Assembly: GCA_040391135.1 (NCBI GenBank)
Contig: JBEBYL010000006.1
Coordinates: 1 to 64,000 of the forward strand
Source of the DNA: G025836975 sp040391135
Lineage (GTDB): Bacteria > Pseudomonadota > Gammaproteobacteria > Burkholderiales > Burkholderiaceae_B
DNA: 64,000 nt
Direction: 5' to 3'
In this document: piece after piece, positions 8,210 to 17,191 of the stretch
Numbering within the stretch: position 1 is the stretch's first letter
Layout of the letters: each line of letters opens with the position of its first letter
Translations under genes and position numbers: made by a program
Notes under the pieces: generated by a model
Told to the model about the DNA's origin: nothing
Databases searched by the model: none
The model's input: only the letters and a program-made list of their open reading frames with translations

Positions 8210-8467
8210 ATGGCCAAAGAAGAATTGATTGAAATGGGTGGACTCGTTACCGAAGTGCTTCCCGATTCGCGCTTTCGCGTGACACTCGATAATGGGCACC
8301 CCGTCGTCGCTTATACCGGTGGCAAGATGCGCAAGCACCACATCCGTATCCTGGCCGGCGACAAAGTCTCGCTGGAAATGTCCCCTTACGACCTTAGCAA
8401 GGGACGCATCACCTTCCGTCACATTGCCGGCCGCGCGCCAGGCGCCCCCAGCCAGCGTCGCCGCTGA
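8210..8467 (+). CDS. infA: Translation initiation factor IF-1 (second, betaproteobacterial paralog)
   Basis: An 85-residue S1/OB-fold protein beginning MAKEELIEMGGLVTEVLPDS, with FRVTLDNGHPVVAYTGGKMR and IRILAGDKVSLEMSPYDLSKGRI, the complete IF-1 pattern. IF-1 binds the ribosomal A site during initiation. The length is a little more than the usual 72 because of a basic tail ending SQRRR. Betaproteobacteria often carry two infA genes; the other normally lies in the ribosomal-protein cluster, which is not here. CAGGAAA lies upstream of the ATG. The gene stands alone, about 130 bases before pgi. Its preceding untranslated region is long, so a specialised expression pattern such as cold response is possible but not shown. 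Confidence 0.93.
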   Translation: MAKEELIEMGGLVTEVLPDSRFRVTLDNGHPVVAYTGGKMRKHHIRILAGDKVSLEMSPYDLSKGRITFRHIAGRAPGAPSQRRR

Positions 8468-8595
8468 CATCCTACGTCTGACGCCGCCTTGTAAGCGTCT
8501 GAAAGCAGCCGTCTTCAGCAGGCCCGGAATCGCATAGCCCTTGCGTTATAGGCATTACAATCGTTGAACGATTGTTTTGCTCATAAGGAGCCCCC

Positions 8596-10194
8596 GTGGC
8601 CAGCAACCCGTCTATGCCCGGTGCTTTGCCCACCGTATCCGAATTCCCCAGCTTGGCCGATATGCCCGAATGGTCGGCATTCGAAAAAGCGGCCGCCGAA
8701 TCCCGAATTCATGTCCATAGCCTGCGCGTGCTGAATGCCGCGGGCATAGATCTGGACATCAGCGGGCAGAGCAGTTCGCCAGCGTTGGCCCAGGCAGGCG
8801 AGGCCTTGCTGGCGGCGCGCAATTTCCCCCAGATGCGCGAGCGCCTGCTGTCCGGCGGCATGGCCAATGCCACCGAAGAGCGGGCCGCCTGGCACACCGC
8901 CTTGCGCGCACCCGCCCCCATTGATGAAGTGGCCGCCGAAAGACAGCGGCTGAACGAGTTCGTACGCCTGGCCGACTCCGAGCGCCGCTGGCGCAACATC
9001 GTGCATATCGGCATAGGCGGCAGCGACTGGGGGGTGCGGCTGGCTGTCAGCGCCTTCGGCTATGCCGGCACCTGGCGCCAGGTTCATTTTGTGGCGAACA
9101 TCGACGGCCACGCCATACAAGGGGGCTTGTCGGGGCTGGATCCGCACGACACCCTGATCGTGCTGGCGTCCAAATCGTTCACGACGGCTGAAACGCTGCA
9201 GAACGGACAACGCGCGCTGGAATGGCTGAAGGCCTCCGGCGTCGAAAATCCTTACGACCAGATCGTTGCCATCACGGCAAGGCCGGACGTCGCCAAAGAC
9301 TGGGGCGTGCCCGAAACGCATATCTTCACGCTTTGGGACTGGGTCGGCGGCCGTTTTTCGCTTTGGTCGGCGGTCAGCCTGACCACCGCGCTGGCGGTCA
9401 ATGCCGATGTGGTCGCCGGCATGCAGGCGGGCGCCGCCGCCATGGACGCCCATTTTGCGGAAGCGCCTTTGGCTCAGAACGCGCCGGTGCAGATGGCCTT
9501 GGCGGGCGTCGTCAATCGCAGCGTGCTGGACTACGGCTCGCTGAATATCGCGCCTTACGATTTTCGTTTGTCCAATCTGGTGCCTTATATCCAGCAGCTT
9601 GAAATGGAGTCGCTGGGCAAGTCGGTGAACCTGGCCGGCCAGCCGGCTGGCGTGCCCACCGGTCCCGCGGTGTGGGGCATGCCCGGCACCGACGCGCAGC
9701 ATACTTTCTTCCAGTGGCTGCACCAGGGCAGCGATGGCGCGCCGGTGGACTTCATCGTCTGCCAGCACGCCGATCATGGCTGGCCCGAGCATCACAAAAG
9801 CCTGCTGGCCAATTGCCTGGCGCAACGCGAGGCGCTGCTCAAGGGCAAGACGTATGAAGACGCCTTGAAAGAGTGCCTGGATGCAGGCATGCCGCAGGAG
9901 AAAGCCCAGTGGCTGGCCCATCATCGCGTCCATGCGGGCGGGCGTCCTTCCAATCTTATCGTGCTGCCGCGCCTGTCGCCTTATACCTTGGGCGCCTTGC
10001 TGGCGCTTTACGAGCACAAGGTCTTCGTGCAGGCGGTGGTCTGGGGCATCAACCCCTTTGATCAATGGGGCGTGGAGTACGGCAAAGTGCTGGCCAAAGG
10101 CATTATTGGCGAGCTTGCGGGCAAAGAGATCGACCCCAAGCACGATGCATCCACGGCCCATTGGGTACGGGCTTTCGGCGAATCATTCAAATAG
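8596..10194 (+). CDS. pgi: Glucose-6-phosphate isomerase
   Basis: A 532-residue enzyme that interconverts glucose 6-phosphate and fructose 6-phosphate. Family signatures are plain: GIGGSDWGVRLA, SKSFTTAETLQNG for phosphate binding, DWVGGRFSLWSAVSL (PGI signature 1) and GINPFDQWGVEYGKVLAKGI (signature 2). The start is a GTG, five bases after TAAGGAG, giving MASNPSMPG. The 3' end overlaps the facing rfbD gene by eight bases. The neighbouring dTDP-rhamnose genes use glucose-phosphate derived sugar nucleotides, so the pairing fits supply of envelope sugars, although pgi is transcribed the other way. Confidence 0.97.
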   Translation: MASNPSMPGALPTVSEFPSLADMPEWSAFEKAAAESRIHVHSLRVLNAAGIDLDISGQSSSPALAQAGEALLAARNFPQMRERLLSGGMANATEERAAWHTALRAPAPIDEVAAERQRLNEFVRLADSERRWRNIVHIGIGGSDWGVRLAVSAFGYAGTWRQVHFVANIDGHAIQGGLSGLDPHDTLIVLASKSFTTAETLQNGQRALEWLKASGVENPYDQIVAITARPDVAKDWGVPETHIFTLWDWVGGRFSLWSAVSLTTALAVNADVVAGMQAGAAAMDAHFAEAPLAQNAPVQMALAGVVNRSVLDYGSLNIAPYDFRLSNLVPYIQQLEMESLGKSVNLAGQPAGVPTGPAVWGMPGTDAQHTFFQWLHQGSDGAPVDFIVCQHADHGWPEHHKSLLANCLAQREALLKGKTYEDALKECLDAGMPQEKAQWLAHHRVHAGGRPSNLIVLPRLSPYTLGALLALYEHKVFVQAVVWGINPFDQWGVEYGKVLAKGIIGELAGKEIDPKHDASTAHWVRAFGESFK

Positions 10195-11059
10195 ATCGAG
10201 CAATCGCTTTGGGCAAGGCGTTGCGCAGGCTGATGCGCCGTATGCCAAGCGCTTCGATTTTTTCGCACGATAAGGCGGAATACGCCGGCCGGTCGGCCAG
10301 GCCGGGATAGTCGCGGGCGGGGATGCCGGCCAGCCGAGGCTCCCGGAATGATGCGTCCAGCCTGCTCGCGCAATCGAATATCTCTTGCGCGAACTCATGC
10401 CATGACAGGATATCGGCGCCGCAGTAATGATAGACGCCCGACGCCGCTTGCCGCGATTCCACCAGCCCTATGACCGCATCGGCCAGGTCCCCCGCATAGG
10501 TCGGGCAGCCGAACTGATCGTTCACCACGCGCAGGGCCGGCGCATCTGGATCCGCGGCCCGCGCCATGCGCAGCATCGTCTTGACGAAGTTGTTTCCGTA
10601 TTCGCTGTATAACCACGACGTCCGCAGCACCAGGCTGGACGGACATGCTTGCAGTACGGCGCGCTCGCCCAGCAGTTTGCTCTGGCCGTAAATATTGATG
10701 GGGTTGCCGGCATCAAGCTCGGTATAGGGCCGCGCCGCGCGCCCGTCAAAGACATAATCGGTGGAGACATGCACCAGGCGCGCCCCGATGCGGCAAGCAG
10801 CCAGGGCAAGATGCTCGGTGCCCTGTTCGTTGACAGCCATCGCTTCGTCGGGCTCGCGCTCGGCCTGATCGACGGCGGTATAGGCGGCGGCATTGATAAT
10901 GCAGTCCGGCCGTATCCGGTCGGCCAACTGGAGCACGGCGGAGCCATCCTTGATATCCAGGCCGGGGCGTGCCAGGCTGATCAGGTCCCAATGATCCGGC
11001 CGGCGATCCCTAAGGCAGCGCCCCAGTTGCCCGTCGGCGCCGATCAACAGAGCTTTCAA
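10187..11059 (-). CDS. rfbD: dTDP-4-dehydrorhamnose reductase
   Basis: A 290-residue extended-SDR enzyme that makes dTDP-L-rhamnose with NADPH, the last step of the pathway. It shows GADGQLGRCL at the N-terminus for cofactor binding, HVSTDYVFDG, the active-site Tyr and Lys in INIYGQSKLLGE, and LRTSWLYSEYGNNFV. The start is TTG at 11059, one base after the rfbC stop; no in-frame ATG or GTG lies close upstream, so translation is probably coupled to rfbC. The 3' end overlaps pgi. No rfbA or rfbB gene lies in the window; they must be elsewhere or this pair is separated from them. Confidence 0.92.
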   Translation of the reverse strand: MKALLIGADGQLGRCLRDRRPDHWDLISLARPGLDIKDGSAVLQLADRIRPDCIINAAAYTAVDQAEREPDEAMAVNEQGTEHLALAACRIGARLVHVSTDYVFDGRAARPYTELDAGNPINIYGQSKLLGERAVLQACPSSLVLRTSWLYSEYGNNFVKTMLRMARAADPDAPALRVVNDQFGCPTYAGDLADAVIGLVESRQAASGVYHYCGADILSWHEFAQEIFDCASRLDASFREPRLAGIPARDYPGLADRPAYSALSCEKIEALGIRRISLRNALPKAIARSI

Positions 11060-11060
11060 G

Positions 11061-11672
11061 TCAGGCGCCCGCCACCACGCTGGCTGCCGCCACAGGCAGC
11101 CGGCCCGCTTGCCGCAGGACCCTTAATGTATCGCCTTGGCGATCGCGGTCGGACAAGATGGGATCCGACTGCGGCCATGCAATGGCCAGGTCGGGATCGT
11201 CCCATCGCAGGCAGGTTTCGTCTTCGGGATGGTAGTAGTCGGTGCATTTGTAGTCGACCGTCGCGCTGTCGGACAGGACAAGAAAGCCATGCGCGAAGCC
11301 CGGCGGTATCCAAAGCTGTGAAGGCGATGCTGCGTATCCGCCTTGCGGCGAGTACTGCTCCGCCGAAAGAACCAGGCCTTCCCACTGGCCGAAGGTGGCC
11401 GAATCGGGACGCAAGTCCACCGCCACATCGAAAATGGCGCCCTGCGACACGCGAACCAGCTTGCCCTGCGGATGGTCCACTTGATAATGCAGGCCGCGCA
11501 GCACGCCTTTGCGCGAATAGCTGCAGTTATCCTGCACGAAATGGACCTGCGCACCCAACAGCTCGGCATAGCGCCGGGCTTGATAGCTTTCCAGAAAATG
11601 GCCGCGATCGTCGGCATGCACGGCGGGCTCGATGCGCTTTACGCCTGGCAGCCTGGTATCCAGCACCCTCAT
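11061..11672 (-). CDS. rfbC: dTDP-4-dehydrorhamnose 3,5-epimerase
   Basis: A 203-residue cupin-type epimerase acting on dTDP-4-dehydro-6-deoxyglucose. It contains DDRGHFLESYQ, FVQDNCSYSRKGVLRGLHYQ with the catalytic His, GAIFDVAVDLR, and IPPGFAHGFLVLSD followed by YKCTDYYHPEDE. AGGGAA lies six to seven bases before the ATG. The protein is slightly longer than the usual 180-185 residues because of its C-terminal tail (RVLRQAGRLPVAAAS). It forms a two-gene unit with rfbD, and reads away from the EamA gene, with a perfect 12-base palindrome between them. Confidence 0.94.
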   Translation of the reverse strand: MRVLDTRLPGVKRIEPAVHADDRGHFLESYQARRYAELLGAQVHFVQDNCSYSRKGVLRGLHYQVDHPQGKLVRVSQGAIFDVAVDLRPDSATFGQWEGLVLSAEQYSPQGGYAASPSQLWIPPGFAHGFLVLSDSATVDYKCTDYYHPEDETCLRWDDPDLAIAWPQSDPILSDRDRQGDTLRVLRQAGRLPVAAASVVAGA

Positions 11673-11721
11673 GGCGCATTTCCCTATGAAGCTGGCGGTC
11701 AGTGCCGCCCAATCACATGAT

Positions 11722-11733
11722 TTTACCGGTAAA
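11722..11733. promoter_or_regulatory. 12-base perfect palindrome between rfbC and the EamA gene
   Basis: TTTACCGGTAAA is a perfect palindrome in the divergent intergenic region, and a TACAAT -10-like hexamer follows at 11738-11743 on the plus strand. It is placed where a dimeric regulator could control either gene. No matching -35 is obvious. Function is inference. Confidence 0.35.
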
Positions 11734-11785
11734 GGCCTACAATTCTGAACTTGCCCACCCGGCGCTTTTCAGGTTCCGTCTCCGA

Positions 11786-12688
11786 ATGCAAGCCACCGAC
11801 CTGCGCAACCTTTTTTTGCTGGCCTCTCTGTGGGGCAGCTCGTTCATGTTCATGCGAGTGGCCATCGACGATTTCGGCCCCATCCCCCTGATTGCCATGC
11901 GGGTCGGCATCAGCGCCCTGTTCCTGCTGGGCGTGACCCTGATCACGCACCACGGCGCCACGATCATCGCCCACTGGAAGGCCATGGCGGTGGCCGGCGT
12001 GCTCAATGTGGTGCTGCCTTTTCTTTGCCTTAGCTATGCCGTACAAACGATGATGGCGGGCACGCTGTCCATCGTCAACGCCATGGTGCCCCTGTTTGGC
12101 GGCATCATCGCCTGGGTCTGGCTGCGCGAACGCCTGTCCTGGGCGCGCGTGCTGGGACTGGCCATAGGCTTCGCGGGCATTGTGGTGCTTATGCTGGACA
12201 AGCTGTCCTTCGTCCCGGGCGGCGAGGGCTGGGTGGTCGTCATCGCCCTGGGCGGACCCTTCTTCTACGGGCTGGGCGCCTGCCACTTAAGCAAATATTT
12301 GCGCGGCGTGGCGCCTATCGCCTGCGCCACCGGCAGCATGATCGCGGCATCCATCATATTGCTTCCCCTGGCGCTAACAAGATGGCCAAGCACGCCTATT
12401 TCAGCGCTGTCTTGGGGATCGGTGACCTGCCTTGCGATTCTATGCACCGGCATTGCCTACCTGATCTTCTACCGCCTGGTCGCCCGGGTCGGCGCTTCGA
12501 AATCGATTACCGTGACCTTCCTGGCGCCGCCGTTCGGCGTGCTGTGGGGCGTGCTGCTGCTGGATGAGCCTTTGACCATCAATGTGGTCATGGGCGCCTG
12601 CATCGTTCTGCTGGGCACCTTGCTGGCCACGGGATTCATCGGCGGCAAGGCGCCCCGGACCGAAGCCCCGGACGCCAACGCGCAATAA
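11786..12688 (+). CDS. EamA/DMT-superfamily inner-membrane transporter
   Basis: A 300-residue polytopic protein with about ten hydrophobic segments and two EamA repeats, as in drug/metabolite exporters of the RhaT/YdcZ type. The first repeat starts LLASLWGSSFMFMRVAIDDFGPIPLIAMR and the second includes GACHLSKYL and the ending YRLVARVGASKSITVTFLAP with the typical LWGVLLLDEPL. The frame is open from 11702, but the ATG at 11786 (MQATDLRNL) gives the standard N-terminus and removes the part overlapping the intergenic palindrome. Substrate is unknown; metabolite or amino acid efflux is typical. It is followed four bases later by the facing stop of the thiolase gene. Confidence 0.88.
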   Translation: MQATDLRNLFLLASLWGSSFMFMRVAIDDFGPIPLIAMRVGISALFLLGVTLITHHGATIIAHWKAMAVAGVLNVVLPFLCLSYAVQTMMAGTLSIVNAMVPLFGGIIAWVWLRERLSWARVLGLAIGFAGIVVLMLDKLSFVPGGEGWVVVIALGGPFFYGLGACHLSKYLRGVAPIACATGSMIAASIILLPLALTRWPSTPISALSWGSVTCLAILCTGIAYLIFYRLVARVGASKSITVTFLAPPFGVLWGVLLLDEPLTINVVMGACIVLLGTLLATGFIGGKAPRTEAPDANAQ

Positions 12689-12692
12689 CGCA

Positions 12693-13919
12693 TCAGACGC
12701 GCTGGAAGATACCGGCGGCGCCCATGCCGGTGCCGACGCACATGGTCAGCATGCCGTAATCCAGCTTGCGGCGGCGCAGGCCATGGACCACCGTGGCCGC
12801 CCGTATGGCGCCGGTGGCGCCCAGGGGATGGCCCAAGGCGATGGCACCGCCCATGGGGTTGACGATGTCCGGATTCAAGCCCAGGTCGCGGATCACCGCC
12901 AGGGACTGGGCGGCAAAGGCTTCGTTCAGCTCTATCCAGCCTATCTGATCCAGTGTCAGCCCGGCCAGTTTCAACGCATGCGGGATCGCCTCCTTGGGCC
13001 CTATGCCCATGATCTCCGGAGGCACGCCCTTGACGGCGAAGGAAACGAAACGCGCAATCGGCGTCAAGCCATGCGTCTTGAGCGCGCGCTCGGACACCAC
13101 CAGCAAGGCGCCGGCGCCATCCGAGATCTGCGAACTGTTGCCCGCCGTCACGCTGCCCCGGGCCGCAAACGCCGGCCGCAGCTTGGCCAGTGCCTCCAGG
13201 CTGGTATCGGGACGCGGGCCCTCATCCAGCGACACCGTCTTGTGGCTTACGATGATGTCGCTGTCCGGCTGGCCGTCCAGCACACCGGCCTGGGTTCGCA
13301 GATCGGGTTTGCGGCTGACGACATCGATGGGCAGTATCTCGTCGGAAAATTCGCCGGCCTGCTGGGCGGCCAGGGCCCGCTGGTGCGAGCGCAGGGCAAA
13401 GGCATCCTGGTCTTCCCGGGATACCTTCCATTGCGCGGCAACCTGTTCGGCAGTCAGGCCCATGCCATAGGCGATGCCCAGGTTCTCGTCGCGCAGGAAG
13501 ATGTCCGGGCTGAACGAAGTGCTGACGCCCATGGTCGGCACAAGGCTCATGGATTCGGTGCCCCCGGCGATCATGACATCGGCCTCGCCGACGCGGATGC
13601 GGTCGGCCGCCATGGCCAGGGCGGTCAGTCCCGACGCGCAGAAACGGTTGACCGTCACGCCCGCGACCGAAGGAGGCAAGCCTGAAAGCAAAGCGCCTAT
13701 ACGCGCCACGTTCAAACCTTGCGGGCCTTCCGGTATGGCGCAGCCGACGACGGCGTCTTCAACGGCGGCCGGATCCAGGCTGGGAACCTGCGCCAGCAGA
13801 CCGCGTATGACAGTCGCCAGGAGATCGTCGGGGCGGGTATGCGAAAAAACGCCGCGCGGCGCCTTGCCGATGGGGCTGCGGGTGGCGGCGACAATATATG
13901 CCTGTTGCAATGTGGCCAT
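12693..13919 (-). CDS. fadA: Acetyl-CoA acyltransferase (thiolase, FadA type)
   Basis: A 408-residue thiolase that performs the final thiolytic cleavage of beta-oxidation. The acyl-enzyme Cys is at about residue 94 in NRFCASGL; the remaining catalytic signatures are LNEAFAAQSLAV, GGAIALGHPLGATGA and CVGTGMGAAGIF. The N-terminus QAYIVAATRSPIGKA is typical. It lies 18 bases after the multifunctional hydratase/dehydrogenase gene on the minus strand, forming the standard two-gene beta-oxidation operon in fadB-fadA order. Substrate chain length is not evident. Confidence 0.94.
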   Translation of the reverse strand: MATLQQAYIVAATRSPIGKAPRGVFSHTRPDDLLATVIRGLLAQVPSLDPAAVEDAVVGCAIPEGPQGLNVARIGALLSGLPPSVAGVTVNRFCASGLTALAMAADRIRVGEADVMIAGGTESMSLVPTMGVSTSFSPDIFLRDENLGIAYGMGLTAEQVAAQWKVSREDQDAFALRSHQRALAAQQAGEFSDEILPIDVVSRKPDLRTQAGVLDGQPDSDIIVSHKTVSLDEGPRPDTSLEALAKLRPAFAARGSVTAGNSSQISDGAGALLVVSERALKTHGLTPIARFVSFAVKGVPPEIMGIGPKEAIPHALKLAGLTLDQIGWIELNEAFAAQSLAVIRDLGLNPDIVNPMGGAIALGHPLGATGAIRAATVVHGLRRRKLDYGMLTMCVGTGMGAAGIFQRV

Positions 13920-13937
13920 GGGTGACTCCGTATTCGA

Positions 13938-16379
13938 TCAGTTGCGTACCGGCTTGCCGGTCTTGAGCAGGCCGGCAATGCGTTCCTGGGTTTTGGGCTG
14001 AACCAGCAGGTGAAGGAAGGCCTTGCGTTCCTGCCTGAGCATCCAGGCCTCGTCCACCAGCGATCCGGGGTCCACGTCGCCCCCGCATATCACCTGGGCC
14101 GCCTTCTTGGCCACCGTGAAGTCGTAATCGGAAATAAAACCGCCCACTTTCATATTGACCAGCTGCGCTTCCAGGGTGGCGGCGCCGTCGCGCCCCGCAA
14201 CGGGAAATAGCGCGGGCAGCGGCGCGCGCCAGCCCGATTCCGCCAAAGCCAGGGCTTCGCGCAGCGCCACATGTAAAAGCTCATGCCGATTCATGACGAT
14301 GGTATCGGACTGCAGCAGGTAGCCTATCTTGCGGGCGTCCAGGGCCGACTTGGACACCTGGGCGGTCGCCACCGAGAGCGCGAATTTCTTCACGAATGCC
14401 AGCAAGGGTGCGTCGGGCGCATCCTGCGCCTGTTGTTCGGCCGCGCGCCGGGCACAGTAGGTCAGCCCGCCCGCGCCGGGAACCAGGCCGATTCCCGCTT
14501 CGACCAGGCCGATATAGGTTTCGAAATGGGCCACCCGCTTGGCGCAATGCACGGAAAGCTCGCATCCGCCGCCCAGCGCCATTCCGGCCAGCGCCGCCAC
14601 GACAGGCACCTGGGCGTAGCGCAGGCGCTGGACCATGTCCTGCATTTCCAGCTCTATGGGCTCCACCGCCTGCGCACCGCCCTGCTCGAATGCGGGGAGC
14701 ATGGCCTTGAGATCGGCCCCCGCCGAGAAAGGGTCGTCCAATTGCCCGATGACCAGCGCCTTGAAGGAAGCCTCGGCCAGATCGACCGCATGCACGATGC
14801 CGCGCACCACGCCCGGGCTGAGCGTATGCATCTTGGTCTTGAACGAGACGATAAGCACATCCTGCGGCTGCGGCGCGGGCAGAGTCCAGCAGCGCACGGC
14901 ATCGTCTTCGTGGACGACCACGGGTTCCAGGCTGGCGGGTTCGCCCACCAGGCGCGGCGCCCCCACCTGGCGTTCATACACCGGCAGGGTGCTGCGCCCT
15001 TCGTAGCGCTTTTCGCGCGGATTCCATGATCCCGCTTGAGTATGCACGCCCTTGGCTTCCCATACCGGCCCGCGCGTGGCCCATTCGGGCAGGGGGGTAT
15101 TGGACAAGGTCTTTCCGGCATTGATGTCTTTGGTGATCCAGTTGGCGACATCGTGCCAGCCGGCGGCCTGCCATATTTCGAAGGGGCCTTGCGCATGGCC
15201 GAAGCCCCATTTCATGGCCAGGTCCAGTTGGCGCGCCGTACCGGCGATGTCGGCCAGATGGACCGCGCTGTAGTGGAAGCTGTCGCGCAGGACGGCCCAC
15301 AGGAATTGGGCCTGTGGATGATCGGAATCATGCAGCGCCTTCAGCTTCTTGGCGGGGTCGCGCTGGGCCAGGATCTCGGCCACGGCCGGGTCGATGCTGG
15401 CGTCGGCCGGCACGTAATCCTTTTTAGCGGGATCCAGCCGCAAGATCGCCTTGCCTTGCTTGCGATAGAAGCCGGCGCCGGCCTTCTGCCCCAGGGCGCC
15501 TTGCTCGATGAGCCCGGCCAGCACGGGCGGCACACCGAAATGCGCATGGAAGGGATCGTTGGGCAATTGCTCTTGCATGGTGCGAATCACGTGGGCCAGC
15601 GTATCCAGGCCGACGACATCGGCCGTGCGATAGGTGCCCGACTTGGCGCGGCCCAGACGGGTTCCCGTAAGCTCGTCGACCAGATCGTAGCTAAGGCCGA
15701 ATTTATCCGCCTGCGCAAACACCGACAATATGCCAAAGACCCCGATGCGGTTGCCGATGAAATTGGGCGTATCCCTGGCTCGCACCACACCCTTGCCCAA
15801 GCCCGTGACCAGGAAGGTTTCCAGCAGATCGAGCAGACGGGGTTCGGTGTCGATCGTGGGAATCAGTTCGACCAGGTTCATGTAGCGCGGTGGATTGAAA
15901 AAATGCACGCCGCAAAAGCGCGGCCGCAATGCTTCGGGCAGCGCCTGCGAAAGCTGGGTAATGGACAGGCCCGAGGTATTGCTGGCAATGATGGCCTGGG
16001 GCTTGATGGCTGGCGCAAGCCGATGGTACAGGTCCGTTTTCCAATCCATGCGCTCGGCGATGGCTTCGATGACTAGGTCGCATTCGGACAGCCAGTGCAA
16101 ATGATCGTCGTAATTGGCGGGCTGAATCAGATCGGCCAGCTCGGGCACGCCCAGCGGTGCGGGATTAAGCTTTTTCAGTTGCGCAATGGCCCGCTTCGCT
16201 ATGCCGCTTTTATCGCCCTCTTGCGCCGCCAGGTCGAACAGCACCACCGGGACGCCGGCGTTCACGCAATGCGCGGCGATCTGCGCGCCCATCACACCCG
16301 CGCCGCATACGGCAACTTTACGGATGTGAAAACGCGTGCCCTGCATCGCTTTGGATTCAACCGCTAGACTGGACTGCAT
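13938..16379 (-). CDS. 3-hydroxyacyl-CoA dehydrogenase / enoyl-CoA hydratase fusion
   Basis: An 813-residue fatty acid beta-oxidation enzyme. The N-terminal half is 3-hydroxyacyl-CoA dehydrogenase (VAVCGAGVMGAQIAAH for NAD, EAIAERMDWK, SNTSGLSITQL, CGVHFFNPPRYM, and ANFIGNRIGV-like RDTPNFIGNRIG). The C-terminal part from about residue 490 is an enoyl-CoA hydratase domain with GADLKAMLP and ALGGGCELSVHC. The domain order (dehydrogenase first) is that of Bacillus FadN, opposite to E. coli FadB. GGGGGAT lies six bases before the ATG at 16379. It forms an operon with the thiolase gene. Two ATTAGG repeats upstream (about 16400-16420) might be part of an operator. Confidence 0.93.
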   Translation of the reverse strand: MQSSLAVESKAMQGTRFHIRKVAVCGAGVMGAQIAAHCVNAGVPVVLFDLAAQEGDKSGIAKRAIAQLKKLNPAPLGVPELADLIQPANYDDHLHWLSECDLVIEAIAERMDWKTDLYHRLAPAIKPQAIIASNTSGLSITQLSQALPEALRPRFCGVHFFNPPRYMNLVELIPTIDTEPRLLDLLETFLVTGLGKGVVRARDTPNFIGNRIGVFGILSVFAQADKFGLSYDLVDELTGTRLGRAKSGTYRTADVVGLDTLAHVIRTMQEQLPNDPFHAHFGVPPVLAGLIEQGALGQKAGAGFYRKQGKAILRLDPAKKDYVPADASIDPAVAEILAQRDPAKKLKALHDSDHPQAQFLWAVLRDSFHYSAVHLADIAGTARQLDLAMKWGFGHAQGPFEIWQAAGWHDVANWITKDINAGKTLSNTPLPEWATRGPVWEAKGVHTQAGSWNPREKRYEGRSTLPVYERQVGAPRLVGEPASLEPVVVHEDDAVRCWTLPAPQPQDVLIVSFKTKMHTLSPGVVRGIVHAVDLAEASFKALVIGQLDDPFSAGADLKAMLPAFEQGGAQAVEPIELEMQDMVQRLRYAQVPVVAALAGMALGGGCELSVHCAKRVAHFETYIGLVEAGIGLVPGAGGLTYCARRAAEQQAQDAPDAPLLAFVKKFALSVATAQVSKSALDARKIGYLLQSDTIVMNRHELLHVALREALALAESGWRAPLPALFPVAGRDGAATLEAQLVNMKVGGFISDYDFTVAKKAAQVICGGDVDPGSLVDEAWMLRQERKAFLHLLVQPKTQERIAGLLKTGKPVRN

Positions 16380-16486
16380 GAACGTATCCCCCGATAAACA
16401 TTAGGCATGCTTATTAGGTTAGTTCATTATTATTGGACTTGCACGCGTTAGAATATTCAGCTTCGAACGTTCCAGACCCCGCCAAA

Positions 16487-17191
16487 ATGGCCCGCTTGCC
16501 ACGCCTTTATGCACCGCAGATTCCCCAGCTGGTACAGGCGGAGTTCGCGCATCCCCTGGCCCAGGCCTCGGACCCCACGCCCGCCGCGCAGTTGGATCAG
16601 TTGCTGGAATGGCTGCAGCGCGATGCGCGCGAGTACAAGGTCGCGGTGCACGGCTGGCTGCTTCTGAATGACCGCATCGTCCTGCTGTGCACACCGCCCG
16701 ATGCTCAGGGCACATCTCGCCTGATTCAGGCGCTGGGACGGCGGATGGCCGCCGGCATGCGGCACGGGCGGGTGTTTTCAGGCAGGTATCGCAGTGCACT
16801 GATCGAACCGGGACGCTGGGTGCTGCCCGCGCTTATATGGCTGGAATCACTGCCGGTGCAATTGCGGTATGTCGATACGGCGCAGCGCTGGCCCTGGTCC
16901 TCCGCGGCCAGCCACACGGGCCTTCATTCGCTGCACAACGATCTGCTTGCCGATCATCCCGATTATTGGCAGGACGGCAATACGCCCTTCGCCCGCCAGG
17001 CCCGCTACAGCCAGCGCCTGGACCAAGGCCTGTCCGCGCAGCAAAGCGGCCGCATACAGGACGCCTTGTTCGGACAATGGGTGCTGGGCGAATCCGATTT
17101 CCTTGCGCAAATAGAAAGCCGCGCATCGCGCCGGATCGCGCCCGCTCCCCGGGGCCGTCCCCGTAAATCGGCGGCTGCTCAGTCATCCTGA
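16487..17191 (+). CDS. Degenerate RAYT/TnpA_REP-like protein lacking the HxH motif
   Basis: A 234-residue protein with the architecture of REP-associated tyrosine transposases: MARLPRLYAP at the start, VHGWLLLNDRIVLLCTP in the middle, then SRLIQALGRRM, FSGRYRSALIEPG and a C-terminal WPWSSAASHTG. In active members the middle segment ends in NHVHLL, whose HxH chelates the metal; here the aligned residues are Arg63-Ile64-Val65, so both metal ligands are gone. The usual IELNPVRA segment is also altered (WLESLPVQ). The frame is intact, which suggests a retained non-transposase role. A longer frame starts at TTG 16433, but the ATG at 16487 gives the family N-terminus. Next to it is an AT-rich palindrome at 17382-17434. 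Confidence 0.72.
   Translation: MARLPRLYAPQIPQLVQAEFAHPLAQASDPTPAAQLDQLLEWLQRDAREYKVAVHGWLLLNDRIVLLCTPPDAQGTSRLIQALGRRMAAGMRHGRVFSGRYRSALIEPGRWVLPALIWLESLPVQLRYVDTAQRWPWSSAASHTGLHSLHNDLLADHPDYWQDGNTPFARQARYSQRLDQGLSAQQSGRIQDALFGQWVLGESDFLAQIESRASRRIAPAPRGRPRKSAAAQSS

Noticed and set aside
16400..16420. Direct repeat ATTAGG (two copies) upstream of the beta-oxidation operon
   Set aside because: Short and not palindromic; mentioned with the gene but not called as an operator.
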